This document shows, one piece after another, positions 33,503-40,895 of a DNA stretch of 40,895 bases (position 1 is its first letter; the number at the start of each line of letters is the position of its first letter). Below the pieces are notes generated by a model. The model saw only the letters and a program-made list of their open reading frames with translations. It was not told the DNA's origin and did no database searches. A program made the position numbers and the translations under genes. The DNA comes from Tidjanibacter sp. (GTDB taxonomy: Bacteria > Bacteroidota > Bacteroidia > Bacteroidales > Rikenellaceae), in the NCBI GenBank assembly GCA_017503805.1, contig JAFVSJ010000001.1, positions 1 through 40,895 of the forward strand, given 5' to 3'.

Positions 33503-34864
33503 TCAGATGAAGATGCGGAACTCCTTGGGGAGCATAGTGTTGGTGCGCTGGCCGATGCGCTTGGTAAACCCTACGGGGCACCCCCTCCACAGGAGCAGGT
33601 TCACGCCCTCGGAGAGCTCACTCGTGCAGCCGAGCTCCTCGCGGTGGAGGTAGCGGCCGAGATCCTCCTCGGAGAGTTCCCACGTCGGGAAGCTATCGAG
33701 TCGCAGCAGTGCCGAGAGGGCCAACGAGTGGTCGGGCTTGAACTTCTTGCCGAAGAGTTCGCCAATCTTCACACCCGAGAACAAGACGCTCATCTGCTCC
33801 GACACGCACCTGACATCCTCCCACAGCTCCTTGCGGTAGCCATAGATGCTTTCGCCGATGGTGGCAAAGTGGTAGTTGCCCTCGACAAGCAACCCCTCGA
33901 CCATCTTCCTCACCTTGGGTTCGACCTCACCAAAGGGGTTGCGACGTGGTTTGGGGCTGCGACGGCGGCCTCCCTCGCCCCCTTTGCGCACAATGGCCGC
34001 AAAGAGTCCTTCGCCCTCGGTGCGGTGGGGGTAGAAGTGGAAGCACTCGGCCACACCCGCCTCGGTGCGTGCGATATTCCACTCCTCGGGGCACTCAATC
34101 TCCACCCTCTCGCACTCAAACTCCTGGCAGAGCCACTCCATATTCTCCTCATTCTCCATCCCATTGAAAGTACAAGTGGAATATATAAAAATGCCTCCGG
34201 GGCGGAGCGATGCCCACGCATCGGCCATAATGCGGCGTTGGCGGGCAGCACAGAGCCTCACATTGTCGGGGCTCCAATTCTCCCTCGCCTCCTCGCTCTT
34301 GCGGAACATACCCTCGCCCGAGCAGGGGGCATCCACTGCCACCACATCGAACCATTCGACAAGCGACGACGAGAAGTGGCTCGGGTCGTTGGAGGTGACT
34401 ACGATGTTGCCCGCACCCCAACGGAGTGCATTGTCGGCCAGGGTGAGTGCGCGTGTGCGAATCACCTCATTGGCAACCACCAATCCTCTCTCGCCCACGA
34501 TGGAGCTATAGAGGGTAGACTTGCCACCCGGTGCGGCACACATATCGAGCACTCTCAACCCTGCGGTCTGCTTGCCAGCAAGTGCCGACTCCAAGAGGTA
34601 GCCCACAAACATCGACGAGGCCTCTTGTACATAGTAGGCACCCGCCTGAAAGAGTCCGTCGCGTGTGAAGGATGGGCGTTCGGGCAGATAGCGCCCCCAG
34701 CGGCACCAAGCGACCTCTCTACCCTGCGGCTCGGCGTAGGGTTTGGCGGGGTTGTGGCGCACCGAGACGGGTTGTTCGTCTCCTTCCAAGGCGGCAATCA
34801 GTCTGTCAGCCTCCTCGGTTCCGAGTTGTTGGCACATCAACTCCCTGAACTCCTCTCTCTTCAT
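33503..34864 (-). CDS. rRNA cytosine-C5 methyltransferase, NOL1/NOP2/Sun family (RsmF-like)
   Basis: 453 residues. The N-terminal part (SVRHNPAKPY, then GRYLPERPSFTRDGLFQAGA) and the SAM-binding core (VLDMCAAPGGKSTLYSSIVG) lead to the two catalytic cysteines in VDAPCSGEGMFRK and YSTCTFNGMENEEN. The C-terminal ~120 residues (KFKPDHSLALSALL) form the RsmF-type PUA-like extension. E. coli RsmF methylates C1407 of 16S rRNA; by length and motifs this is the likeliest counterpart, but the exact site is inferred. It is 44 bases downstream of nadE. Confidence 0.9.
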   Translation of the reverse strand: MKREEFRELMCQQLGTEEADRLIAALEGDEQPVSVRHNPAKPYAEPQGREVAWCRWGRYLPERPSFTRDGLFQAGAYYVQEASSMFVGYLLESALAGKQTAGLRVLDMCAAPGGKSTLYSSIVGERGLVVANEVIRTRALTLADNALRWGAGNIVVTSNDPSHFSSSLVEWFDVVAVDAPCSGEGMFRKSEEARENWSPDNVRLCAARQRRIMADAWASLRPGGIFIYSTCTFNGMENEENMEWLCQEFECERVEIECPEEWNIARTEAGVAECFHFYPHRTEGEGLFAAIVRKGGEGGRRRSPKPRRNPFGEVEPKVRKMVEGLLVEGNYHFATIGESIYGYRKELWEDVRCVSEQMSVLFSGVKIGELFGKKFKPDHSLALSALLRLDSFPTWELSEEDLGRYLHREELGCTSELSEGVNLLLWRGCPVGFTKRIGQRTNTMLPKEFRIFI

Positions 34865-34908
34865 CTCGTTCTATCTCGTTATGGTGTGTGGTTTTACGGC
34901 TATTGCTA

Positions 34909-35691
34909 CTACTTGACCCCCTTGGGCAGTGAGCAGGTGGGGATGGGCTCCATCTTGTGGAGGTTGGCACGGTGGCGGCGGGTGTATATCTCCATAACCT
35001 CCCTCTCTCGCCCCTCGTACTCCATAGCCAAGTGGCCCGCATCGTACTCCTCCATTGCCCACTCCAACTCGGCGTAGGTAGCTCCTATCTGCTCCTCGTC
35101 GCTCCTATCGTCGCCAAAGAGTCCGTCGGTGGGGCGGGCCTTGAGGATGGAGTCGCAGACTCCCAGGTGGGCCGAGAGCTCAAAGACCTCGCTCTTGGTA
35201 AGGTCGGCAATGGGGCTGATATCCACGCCACCATCGCCCCACTTGGTGAAGAAGCCGATGCCGAAGTCCTCAATCTTATTGCCCGTGCCGGCCACCAGCG
35301 CTCCGCGCAGACCGGCATAGAAGTAGAGTGTGGTCATACGCAGTCGCGAGCGGGTGTTGGCGGTGGTCAGTTCGTAGTTCATACCCTCCTTGGGGAGTGC
35401 AGCCAGGAGCACCTCGTAGCTCTCGGTGAGGTCGGTCGAGGCGCGTTCCACATTGGGGTAGCGCTCCACGAGCCAATCGATATGTTCGCCTGCACGGTTG
35501 ACCTGTGCTGCGGCTTGGTGGAGGGGCAGTTCCACACAAAGTGTGGGGAGTCCCGTCTGTGCGCAGAGTGTCGACACCAAGGCCGAGTCCACGCCGCCCG
35601 AGATGCCCACCACAAATCCTCGGGCACCACAGCCCGCAGCATAGCCACTGAGCCAGCTGACTATATATTCTCTTACGTTTTCGCAGTTCAT
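34909..35691 (-). CDS. nadE: NAD+ synthetase (NH3-dependent type)
   Basis: 260 residues from the ATG at 35691 (MNCENVREYIVSWLSGYA), the start most like other Bacteroidales NadE; ATGs at 35730 and 35727 are alternatives. The ATP pyrophosphatase loop SGGVDS (31-36), the NTRSRLRMTTLYFYAG stretch and GTGNKIEDFGIGFFTKWGDG are the family signatures. It has no glutaminase domain, so it uses free ammonia to turn nicotinate adenine dinucleotide into NAD+. It sits between the outer-membrane barrel gene and the rRNA methyltransferase gene. Confidence 0.94.
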   Translation of the reverse strand: MNCENVREYIVSWLSGYAAGCGARGFVVGISGGVDSALVSTLCAQTGLPTLCVELPLHQAAAQVNRAGEHIDWLVERYPNVERASTDLTESYEVLLAALPKEGMNYELTTANTRSRLRMTTLYFYAGLRGALVAGTGNKIEDFGIGFFTKWGDGGVDISPIADLTKSEVFELSAHLGVCDSILKARPTDGLFGDDRSDEEQIGATYAELEWAMEEYDAGHLAMEYEGREREVMEIYTRRHRANLHKMEPIPTCSLPKGVK

Positions 35692-35745
35692 ACTCTCTCT
35701 TATCGTCTTTTCGTTACATTCTATCATCAATTCGGGCGCCCCCCC

Positions 35746-37398
35746 CTAAAAGGCCATCCTCACACCCATACGCACGCTCGCACCCGGGGCTGCATAGGTG
35801 GCCCAATGGTAGATGGGTTGCGAGAGGAGGTTGTCGCCACGCAGCCAGAGGGATGTGGAGTGGCTCCACTTATAGTCGGCCTCCACACCGAGGTCCACAT
35901 AGCTCGGCACCTCCATCATTGTGCGGCCCGCAGCTCCTATGCGGGTGACCTCCATCTTTGAGGCCCACGCAGCCGAAGCACCCAGAGTGAGTCTGCGGGA
36001 GGCTCTCCAACGCCCCTCAAGCAGAGTCTGCCAATTCCTCGGTCGGAACTCCGCATCGACACTCTCGGCCGCTCCGAGGGCTACATACTTCACCTTTGCA
36101 CCCACAGCAATCTGCCACGTCGGTCGCCACTCGGCCTTCGCCTCGGCATACCACACTCGCTGCCCCTTGCTCACACCATAGGCGAGTCTCGGGGAGCCCT
36201 CCTCGACGCACTCAAACATATAGGTCGAAAACCACCTCGTAGCTCCCGAGACTCCGTAGGTCACCTCGCCCACCGAGCCCGTAGCGCCCAACTCGGCCAA
36301 GAATATCTTGCGCGAATCGACGGGGAGCATTGCCATATAGGGGCTGCGCCAGAGTCCGTCGCGGGTAGCTTTGGTCTGCACATCGTTGGCAACGGTCACA
36401 TAGGGGGTGAGTGCGGCAAATCGGTCGTAGGAGAGTTTGATGCTCGAGACCACGCCATTGAGTGTATTGTTGGCACCTCGGTAGACCATATAGTCGTAGC
36501 CCGCCATAAGTTCTACGGGCAGCCACCTGCCCACCCTGAAGTTCCACTCGGGAACGAAGGTTACGGATGTATCGAAATAGGGGCTTTGGCAGACCGACTC
36601 GACACCCGAGTAGTGGAGTGTCACACGACCGGGTAGCCAGCTGCGGAGGCTATCGAGTCCGAGGAGTCCGAAGTTGAAGTTGAACCTTCCCACCCTCTCC
36701 TGCGCATTGTTCCACGCATAGAGTCCCATAGCGTTGGCATCGTAGTGGAGCACCGACTCCCTCGAGAAGCGGCCCGAGACATTGAGGTTGGCCTCCACGT
36801 CGTTGGTCGACATCAGCCCTCGCTCGCCACTGACAGCCACACCGCCATAGCTCTCTCCGAGCCAACCGCGATAGTTCACGGCGGCCGAGAGGGAGGTGTA
36901 GTCGCCTATGAGCGAGGCGTAGTCCACCGAGGCCACATTGCGCATCAGCAGAGCCCCGAGGCGTTCCCCGTCGAGGTTGGTGGCCGAGCCCTCATAGCCC
37001 TCGTGGTTAACCCTCACCGAAAGATGTTCGCGCTCGTTCCTGACGGGGCTCCAATAGAGGTCCAACTCGCTCTGCAACGGCAGACCCGCACCCACATTGA
37101 GGTAGAGTTTCGAGGGTTTGGCCCAACGGGCTGTGGAGAGCCCTATGGGGTTGAGCGGTTGCACGTCAAACTCTGTGACGTGGGCTGTGGGTGTGATGCG
37201 ATAGTTCAGTTCGGGGCGCACGATGGTCGTGTCGAGCAGTTCTATCTCATACTCGATGCGTTCGGCCCCTCGTACCACAATCTCATACTCTTTCTGCACC
37301 TCAATCTCTTTGGAGAATCCACCCTCCTCTTGTGCATAGCCGTTCACACAGGTCAGAAGAAGTGCTGCAAGGATATATATCAGTCGTTTCATAGTCAT
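35746..37398 (-). CDS. Outer-membrane beta-barrel protein, TonB-receptor-like without a plug
   Basis: 550 residues with a signal peptide (MKRLIYILAALLLTCVNGYA; the second ATG at 37392 fits it best). After a short periplasmic part (QKEYEIVVRGAERIEYEIEL) nearly all of it is amphipathic strands with many aromatic girdles, ending in RMGVRMAF with terminal Phe, the assembly signature of outer-membrane barrels. The last segment (YVDLGVEADYKWSHSTSLWL, LLSQPIYHW) resembles the last strands of TonB-dependent receptors, but no plug domain or carboxypeptidase-like domain is seen. Substrate unknown. It is 51 bases after the large TPR gene, a pairing I believe recurs in Bacteroidales. Confidence 0.8.
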   Translation of the reverse strand: MTMKRLIYILAALLLTCVNGYAQEEGGFSKEIEVQKEYEIVVRGAERIEYEIELLDTTIVRPELNYRITPTAHVTEFDVQPLNPIGLSTARWAKPSKLYLNVGAGLPLQSELDLYWSPVRNEREHLSVRVNHEGYEGSATNLDGERLGALLMRNVASVDYASLIGDYTSLSAAVNYRGWLGESYGGVAVSGERGLMSTNDVEANLNVSGRFSRESVLHYDANAMGLYAWNNAQERVGRFNFNFGLLGLDSLRSWLPGRVTLHYSGVESVCQSPYFDTSVTFVPEWNFRVGRWLPVELMAGYDYMVYRGANNTLNGVVSSIKLSYDRFAALTPYVTVANDVQTKATRDGLWRSPYMAMLPVDSRKIFLAELGATGSVGEVTYGVSGATRWFSTYMFECVEEGSPRLAYGVSKGQRVWYAEAKAEWRPTWQIAVGAKVKYVALGAAESVDAEFRPRNWQTLLEGRWRASRRLTLGASAAWASKMEVTRIGAAGRTMMEVPSYVDLGVEADYKWSHSTSLWLRGDNLLSQPIYHWATYAAPGASVRMGVRMAF

Positions 37399-37449
37399 CT
37401 ATCAATCATAAGTTAGCGTATAACTCTCTCTGTCACTTCGGTTTGGTAG

Positions 37450-40400
37450 TTACTCTCGTGCCGAGCTATCGGTGGTGGCGGCAAGTCCCTCCACCCTCTC
37501 TCGGGCCATATCGAGGATGCCGTCATCGGCATTGCCATAGCCATCAACCACACTCTGGTAGGTGGCTCTCGCCTGGAACAGGTCGCCCCTCGAGACGTAG
37601 ACATCGCCCAAAAGCAAGAATGCTCGGGCCAACCAATAGGCGTGTGGGGTGTTGCGCTCGGCAAACTCATAGACCAAATCCTCGGCCTTCTCGAAGCTGC
37701 CATATTTGAATGCGGTCTCGATGATGCGGTAGGCACTCTCGGCACCCTCGGCACTTGTCACATCCTCACTCAGCGAGCTATAGATGGCCACCGCAGGATT
37801 GCGTTTGCCCGTAGCCTCGAGTGACTTGGCCTTGGCAAAGCGGGCCTTGCGCACCAACTCGGGCGAGGAGGCGGTGTGACCCACCACATAGTCTGCGGCC
37901 TCGATGATGTTCTCCGCCACGGCCGAAGTGATGGCCATAGTGAGGTACTTATCGAGCCTCTCACGGGCCACCTCATTGGAGGAGGCCATCTCCACAAGGT
38001 TGCGGTAGGCTCCCATAGCCGACCCCCAATCGGCACCCGCAGCAGCCAGCTGTGCGAGTCGTTCGTAGCCGCGTTGGGTGTAGTTATTGTAGTACATCGA
38101 GGTAAGTTTCGTAAGCCTCTCGCGTGCGGCGAGCGAGTCACCGAGGGTGGCCTTGCAGTCGGCAGCATAGTAGAGTGCGGCAGCCGAGTAGATGCCCTCG
38201 GGGTTCTCCGAGAGGTATTTGTCGAAGGCCTCCGAGGCAGCACTCTTGTCGCCTCCTATGTAGAGCCTCTGTGCCGCCACAAAGCTGAGCGAATCGCGCT
38301 GCGAGGAGCCCAAGTCGCCACTCATACCCACCCCGTCGGCGTAGGCAAAGAAGCCGTCTACGTCGTTGCGTTCGATGTAGATGTTGCGAATCTCACCCAT
38401 AGCGTTGTGCGCCTCCATAGAGCCGCGCGTGGTGGCCACCACACGTTTGTAGGCTCCCAGAGCCGCCTCGTCGTTGCCCGTATTGCGGTAGGCCAATCCC
38501 AAGTCGGCCAGCGCAGCCACATAGTCGCGCGAGGAGGGGTACAACTCCACATACTCCTCGAGCACCTTGGCACTACGCTCATAGTTACCCGAGGTGAGGA
38601 GCGTGTTGCCGAGTTCGTAGTGGGCCCTGACGGCGTAGTTGCCACGGCCACTCTCCACAATCCTCTCGAGGGCCTCCACACGGGCGATGGTGTTGCCCGC
38701 CATACCCTCCATCAGAGCCACACGGTAGGCTCCATAGTAGCTCTCATCGGTGGGGGTGTCGGCACTACGCGCATAGAGCGTGGCGGCCGAAGCGTACTCC
38801 TTGAGCGCAGCCTTCGCATCGCCCATACGGTTGTAGGCATCGGCATAGTAGTGGTCCTTCTCCCTGCGCAACTCCACAAAGTCGCGCATATCTTCGTAGG
38901 CCGCTCCGAAGCGCCCCGCATTGAAGTTGGCGTAGGCCATATTGTAGAACGCAAAGGGGTACTCGGCCCTGTGGGTCATATCCATAGCTATGTATTGGTC
39001 AAACATCGAAGCCGACTGCAGGTACTTACCCCTGCAATAGTCTATCTCGCCAAAGAGGTAGATGGTGCGGGCTGCGATGTCGTCGCTATACTCCTTGTAG
39101 TCGAGCGCAAAGCCGCAATACTCCTCCGCCTCGTCGAGCTCACCGCGCAGGTAGCACTCGGCAGCGTAGTAGTAGGCCACCCTCTGCATAGCCTCTTTCA
39201 CCCTGCCTCCCGAGGCTGCGAACTCCTCCAAGACACCGTAGGCACCCTTCAGGTCGTTGGCTGCATAGCAGGCCGAGATGAGGTAGCCCTCGATTTCGGC
39301 ACGATGTGCCGAGGTGGGGTAGGTACGCAGATAGGTGCTCAGGGAGAGTATCTCCTCATTGAAGTTGGAGCCTCCGAGCTCCACCTGCAGTTTGCAGTAG
39401 TTGTAGTGGGCATCCTCGCGCATAGCGGCATCGGCCGCACCCGCATAGACCATCGAGAAGCACTGCATAGCTCCCCTCTTATCGCCCTTGCGGAGTAGGC
39501 AGTCGGCCAGATGATAAGCCGCATTGTGGGTGAGCGAATCCTCCGCACCACAAGCCGCCCTCAGGTAGGCCGCAGCACGCTCCCACTCGCCCAAGCGGTA
39601 GAGTGAGTAGCCCGCAATATAGTTCTCCTGACGGCTCAAGGTGGCACCCTCCTCGGCGTGGAGAGCCTCCACGTGGCGCACAGCCTCGCTCCACTCGCCC
39701 AACTCGAAGTTGCTCTCGGCAGCCACACGCCTCACCTCGGCACGTCGGCCTCCCTCGATGCCCTCCAAAACCTCATCGGCACGCGAGGCCACATAGCGGT
39801 CGTTGCCGAGTCGCTGCTCCACATTGAGCAGATAGTAGGGTACCACAGCCCCATATCGTTCGGAGGCATTGAGCTGACCGAAGTACTCCTTGGCCTCGGC
39901 ATAGCGGCCACCCTCGTAGGCCATAAATCCGAGCAGATAGCGCGAGTGGTCGTAGCGGTCGGTCGAGGGCTCTATGGTCGTGAGCAGTTGTGTCGCACGC
40001 TCATAGTTGCCGAGTTTGTAGTAGCTATATCCCCCCTCGAAGTTGAGCGCCTCGAGCGCCTTGTCATCGAGCTCTGCGGTGCGGACACTCTCGAAAGCCT
40101 CCACAGCCTGCTCCCATCGCTCCCACTCGTAGTGCTCACTTGCCAACTGCGCATAGACCTCGTTCAGATAGGGCGAGGTGGGGTGCGATGCCACAAAGTC
40201 GGCCAAAGCCTCCGCTCCGTCGGCGAGTTGTGCCTCGGCAAAGGCCACAATCAGCTGTGCCTGCTCGGCCACCACAGGGTCGACACCTCGGAGTGCCGAG
40301 GAGGCTGACACAGCCCTACGGGCCTCTGCTTGAGCCTCACGATAGAGCCCCTCTATATAGAGTTCGTGTGCACGGCCGATATAGTCGGCTATGGAACGTT

Positions 40401-40488
40401 GCTGAGCCAGAGCATCGGTAGCTGCTGTTGCGAGCGCGCATAATGCGAGCGCGCGTAAGAATATGATTGTCAGATGGTTTCTTCTCAT
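37450..40488 (-). CDS. Large periplasmic tetratricopeptide-repeat protein
   Basis: 1012 residues with a signal peptide (LTIIFLRALALCALATAATD, cut near ALAQ). The rest is a run of TPR-like helix pairs from about residue 30 to the end; clear examples are YEWERWEQAVEAFESV, SYYKLGNYERATQLL, YSLYRLGEWERAAAYL, YYAAECYLRGELDEAEEY, GNTLLTSGNYERSAKVL and LGDVYVSRGDLFQARATYQS. It has no enzyme motif, so a scaffold role at the envelope is likely. It is first in the seven-gene minus-strand series and is linked by position to the outer-membrane barrel that follows. Confidence 0.88.
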   Translation of the reverse strand: MRRNHLTIIFLRALALCALATAATDALAQQRSIADYIGRAHELYIEGLYREAQAEARRAVSASSALRGVDPVVAEQAQLIVAFAEAQLADGAEALADFVASHPTSPYLNEVYAQLASEHYEWERWEQAVEAFESVRTAELDDKALEALNFEGGYSYYKLGNYERATQLLTTIEPSTDRYDHSRYLLGFMAYEGGRYAEAKEYFGQLNASERYGAVVPYYLLNVEQRLGNDRYVASRADEVLEGIEGGRRAEVRRVAAESNFELGEWSEAVRHVEALHAEEGATLSRQENYIAGYSLYRLGEWERAAAYLRAACGAEDSLTHNAAYHLADCLLRKGDKRGAMQCFSMVYAGAADAAMREDAHYNYCKLQVELGGSNFNEEILSLSTYLRTYPTSAHRAEIEGYLISACYAANDLKGAYGVLEEFAASGGRVKEAMQRVAYYYAAECYLRGELDEAEEYCGFALDYKEYSDDIAARTIYLFGEIDYCRGKYLQSASMFDQYIAMDMTHRAEYPFAFYNMAYANFNAGRFGAAYEDMRDFVELRREKDHYYADAYNRMGDAKAALKEYASAATLYARSADTPTDESYYGAYRVALMEGMAGNTIARVEALERIVESGRGNYAVRAHYELGNTLLTSGNYERSAKVLEEYVELYPSSRDYVAALADLGLAYRNTGNDEAALGAYKRVVATTRGSMEAHNAMGEIRNIYIERNDVDGFFAYADGVGMSGDLGSSQRDSLSFVAAQRLYIGGDKSAASEAFDKYLSENPEGIYSAAALYYAADCKATLGDSLAARERLTKLTSMYYNNYTQRGYERLAQLAAAGADWGSAMGAYRNLVEMASSNEVARERLDKYLTMAITSAVAENIIEAADYVVGHTASSPELVRKARFAKAKSLEATGKRNPAVAIYSSLSEDVTSAEGAESAYRIIETAFKYGSFEKAEDLVYEFAERNTPHAYWLARAFLLLGDVYVSRGDLFQARATYQSVVDGYGNADDGILDMARERVEGLAATTDSSARE

Positions 40489-40516
40489 AGGTCGAAAACA
40501 ATGCTAATGTAACCAA

Positions 40517-40524
40517 CAAATATA
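40517..40524 (-). promoter_or_regulatory. Probable -7 box of the TPR-protein operon
   Basis: TATATTTG on the minus strand, about 30 bases before the ATG at 40488. Candidate TTTG sequences lie too close (9 bases), so the -33 box is uncertain. Confidence 0.5.
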
Positions 40525-40607
40525 GCAAAAACAAATGGAAATCAGTCCCCCACACACAAAATTCATCCACCAAAGCCACCATATACCACCCCTGCCCCCA
40601 ATTAATC

Positions 40608-40720
40608 CTTCTCTAAATTAGGGGAGGATGATTATCATAAAGCCCTCCCACGAAAAAGTCCTCCCCTAAATTAGGGGAGGTGGATGCGTTAGCAGACGGT
40701 GGGGTGTGTCGAACGACGCA
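40608..40720. repeat. Palindromic intergenic repeat (AGGGGAGG type)
   Basis: In the 407-base gene-free end, CTCCCCTAAATTAGGGGAG (40661-40679) is a 19-base palindrome. A partial copy (CTAAATTAGGGGAGGATG) sits at 40612-40629. After the palindrome GGTGGATGCG and GACGGTGGGGTG follow, a pattern like widespread short intergenic repeats of gut Bacteroidota and Clostridia. Confidence 0.65.
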
Positions 40721-40775
40721 ACAACTTCCTCGTTGCTACTACACTTTCCAATACTCTACCCAACTATTTCTTTAT

Positions 40776-40892
40776 GCTACTTTTGGTGGCAAAAGTAGCG
40801 CAAAAGCCACCGCACGCACCTCCGTCGGGAGTGAGGAGCAGAAAAGTCTAAAACGGATGCTTCGCAATCAAAGCATTTGATGTCTCCGTTTT
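40776..40892. repeat. Hairpin-rich repeat at the contig end
   Basis: First stem GCTACTTTTG (40776-40785) with CAAAAGTAGC (40790-40799), loop GTGG; the alternative GGTGGC with GCCACC shares its loop. Last stem AAAACGGA (40850-40857) with TCCGTTTT (40885-40892), enclosing TGCTT and AAGCA, and a T run up to the end of the sequence. A 66-codon reading frame across it is not credible as a gene. Confidence 0.6.
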
Positions 40893-40895
40893 TTA

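Noticed and set aside
33281-35077. 598-codon plus-strand frame opposite the MATE and rRNA methyltransferase genes
   Set aside because: Antisense to two well-conserved genes and composed of unstructured, His/Leu/Ala-rich translation; no family features.
37876-39498. 540-codon plus-strand frame opposite the TPR gene
   Set aside because: Shadow of the repetitive TPR coding sequence; its apparent repeats mirror the TPR periodicity.
40811-40838. Possible further copy of the structured element (CCGCA ... GGGAGTGAGGA)
   Set aside because: A short stem CTCC/GGAG precedes TGAGGA, but no P2 or P1 helix can be formed around it.
40680-40880. 66-codon frame near the right end
   Set aside because: It lies across palindromic repeats with no start context or promoter, and its codons are dictated by the hairpins.

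Overview
The window reads as chromosomal DNA from a member of the Bacteroidota, most likely order Bacteroidales and possibly Rikenellaceae/Alistipes-like. The lineage-level call is an inference from gene content. The supporting signs are: Bacteroidota-type promoters (TTTG or TTG, a 19-21 base spacer, then TAnnTTTG) in front of many genes; no Shine-Dalgarno requirement; a fused FeoA-FeoB; a NigD-like lipoprotein; a GH3-family protein; a PG_1098-type methyltransferase; and an ECF sigma factor followed by an anti-sigma/beta-barrel fusion. Most of it is ordinary housekeeping DNA, densely coded, with high G+C and therefore long meaningless antisense frames. The odd length and both ends look like those of a metagenome contig. 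The first ~105 bases encode a Clostridia-like Mfd fragment joined to an unrelated lipoprotein gene, and the last ~120 bases lie in a hairpin-rich repeat.

Layout. 1-560: chimeric end, truncated lipoprotein gene with its promoter, and a 20-bp-arm palindromic terminator. 587-4919 (minus): small membrane protein, mutL, rhomboid protease, endonuclease/exonuclease/phosphatase protein. 4999-6807 (minus): grpE-dnaJ. 6808-7083: intergenic structured repeats. 7084-7641 (minus): ribosomal protein L25. 7932-10475 (plus): ferrous iron transporter. 10559-13179 (minus): zinc-ribbon acyltransferase then aspartate kinase. 13416-17092 (plus): biotin ligase, then an ECF sigma / anti-sigma-barrel / lipoprotein operon. 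17230-17300: tRNA-Gln(CUG). 17409-18896 (plus): von Willebrand A lipoprotein. 19064-22800 (minus): TrkA, GH3 protein, deoxynucleoside kinase. 22960-25921 (plus): small Cys-tailed membrane protein, ComEC, THUMP-like methyltransferase. 26008-26874 (minus): AraC regulator, divergent from a Ca2+-type P-ATPase (26994-29600). 29653-30055: large structured intergenic repeat. 30054-40488 (minus): TPR protein, plug-less outer-membrane barrel, NadE, rRNA m5C methyltransferase, MATE exporter, Era, and Obg with its own promoter. 40489-40895: promoter and palindromic repeats.

The most unusual item is an intergenic repeat family with the behaviour of a structured RNA. Two well-formed copies lie at 29799-29919 and 29929-30055, a diverged third at 6984-7063, and a decayed fourth at 6848-6891. 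They share a loop pair CCGCAG / TGAGGA flanked by helices whose bases change on both sides between copies (compensatory changes), and the G-T wobbles indicate the plus strand as the RNA sense. Both loci carry the same order of flanking modules and each abuts the stop codon of a minus-strand gene (rplY and obg). I cannot match it to a named RNA family from memory.
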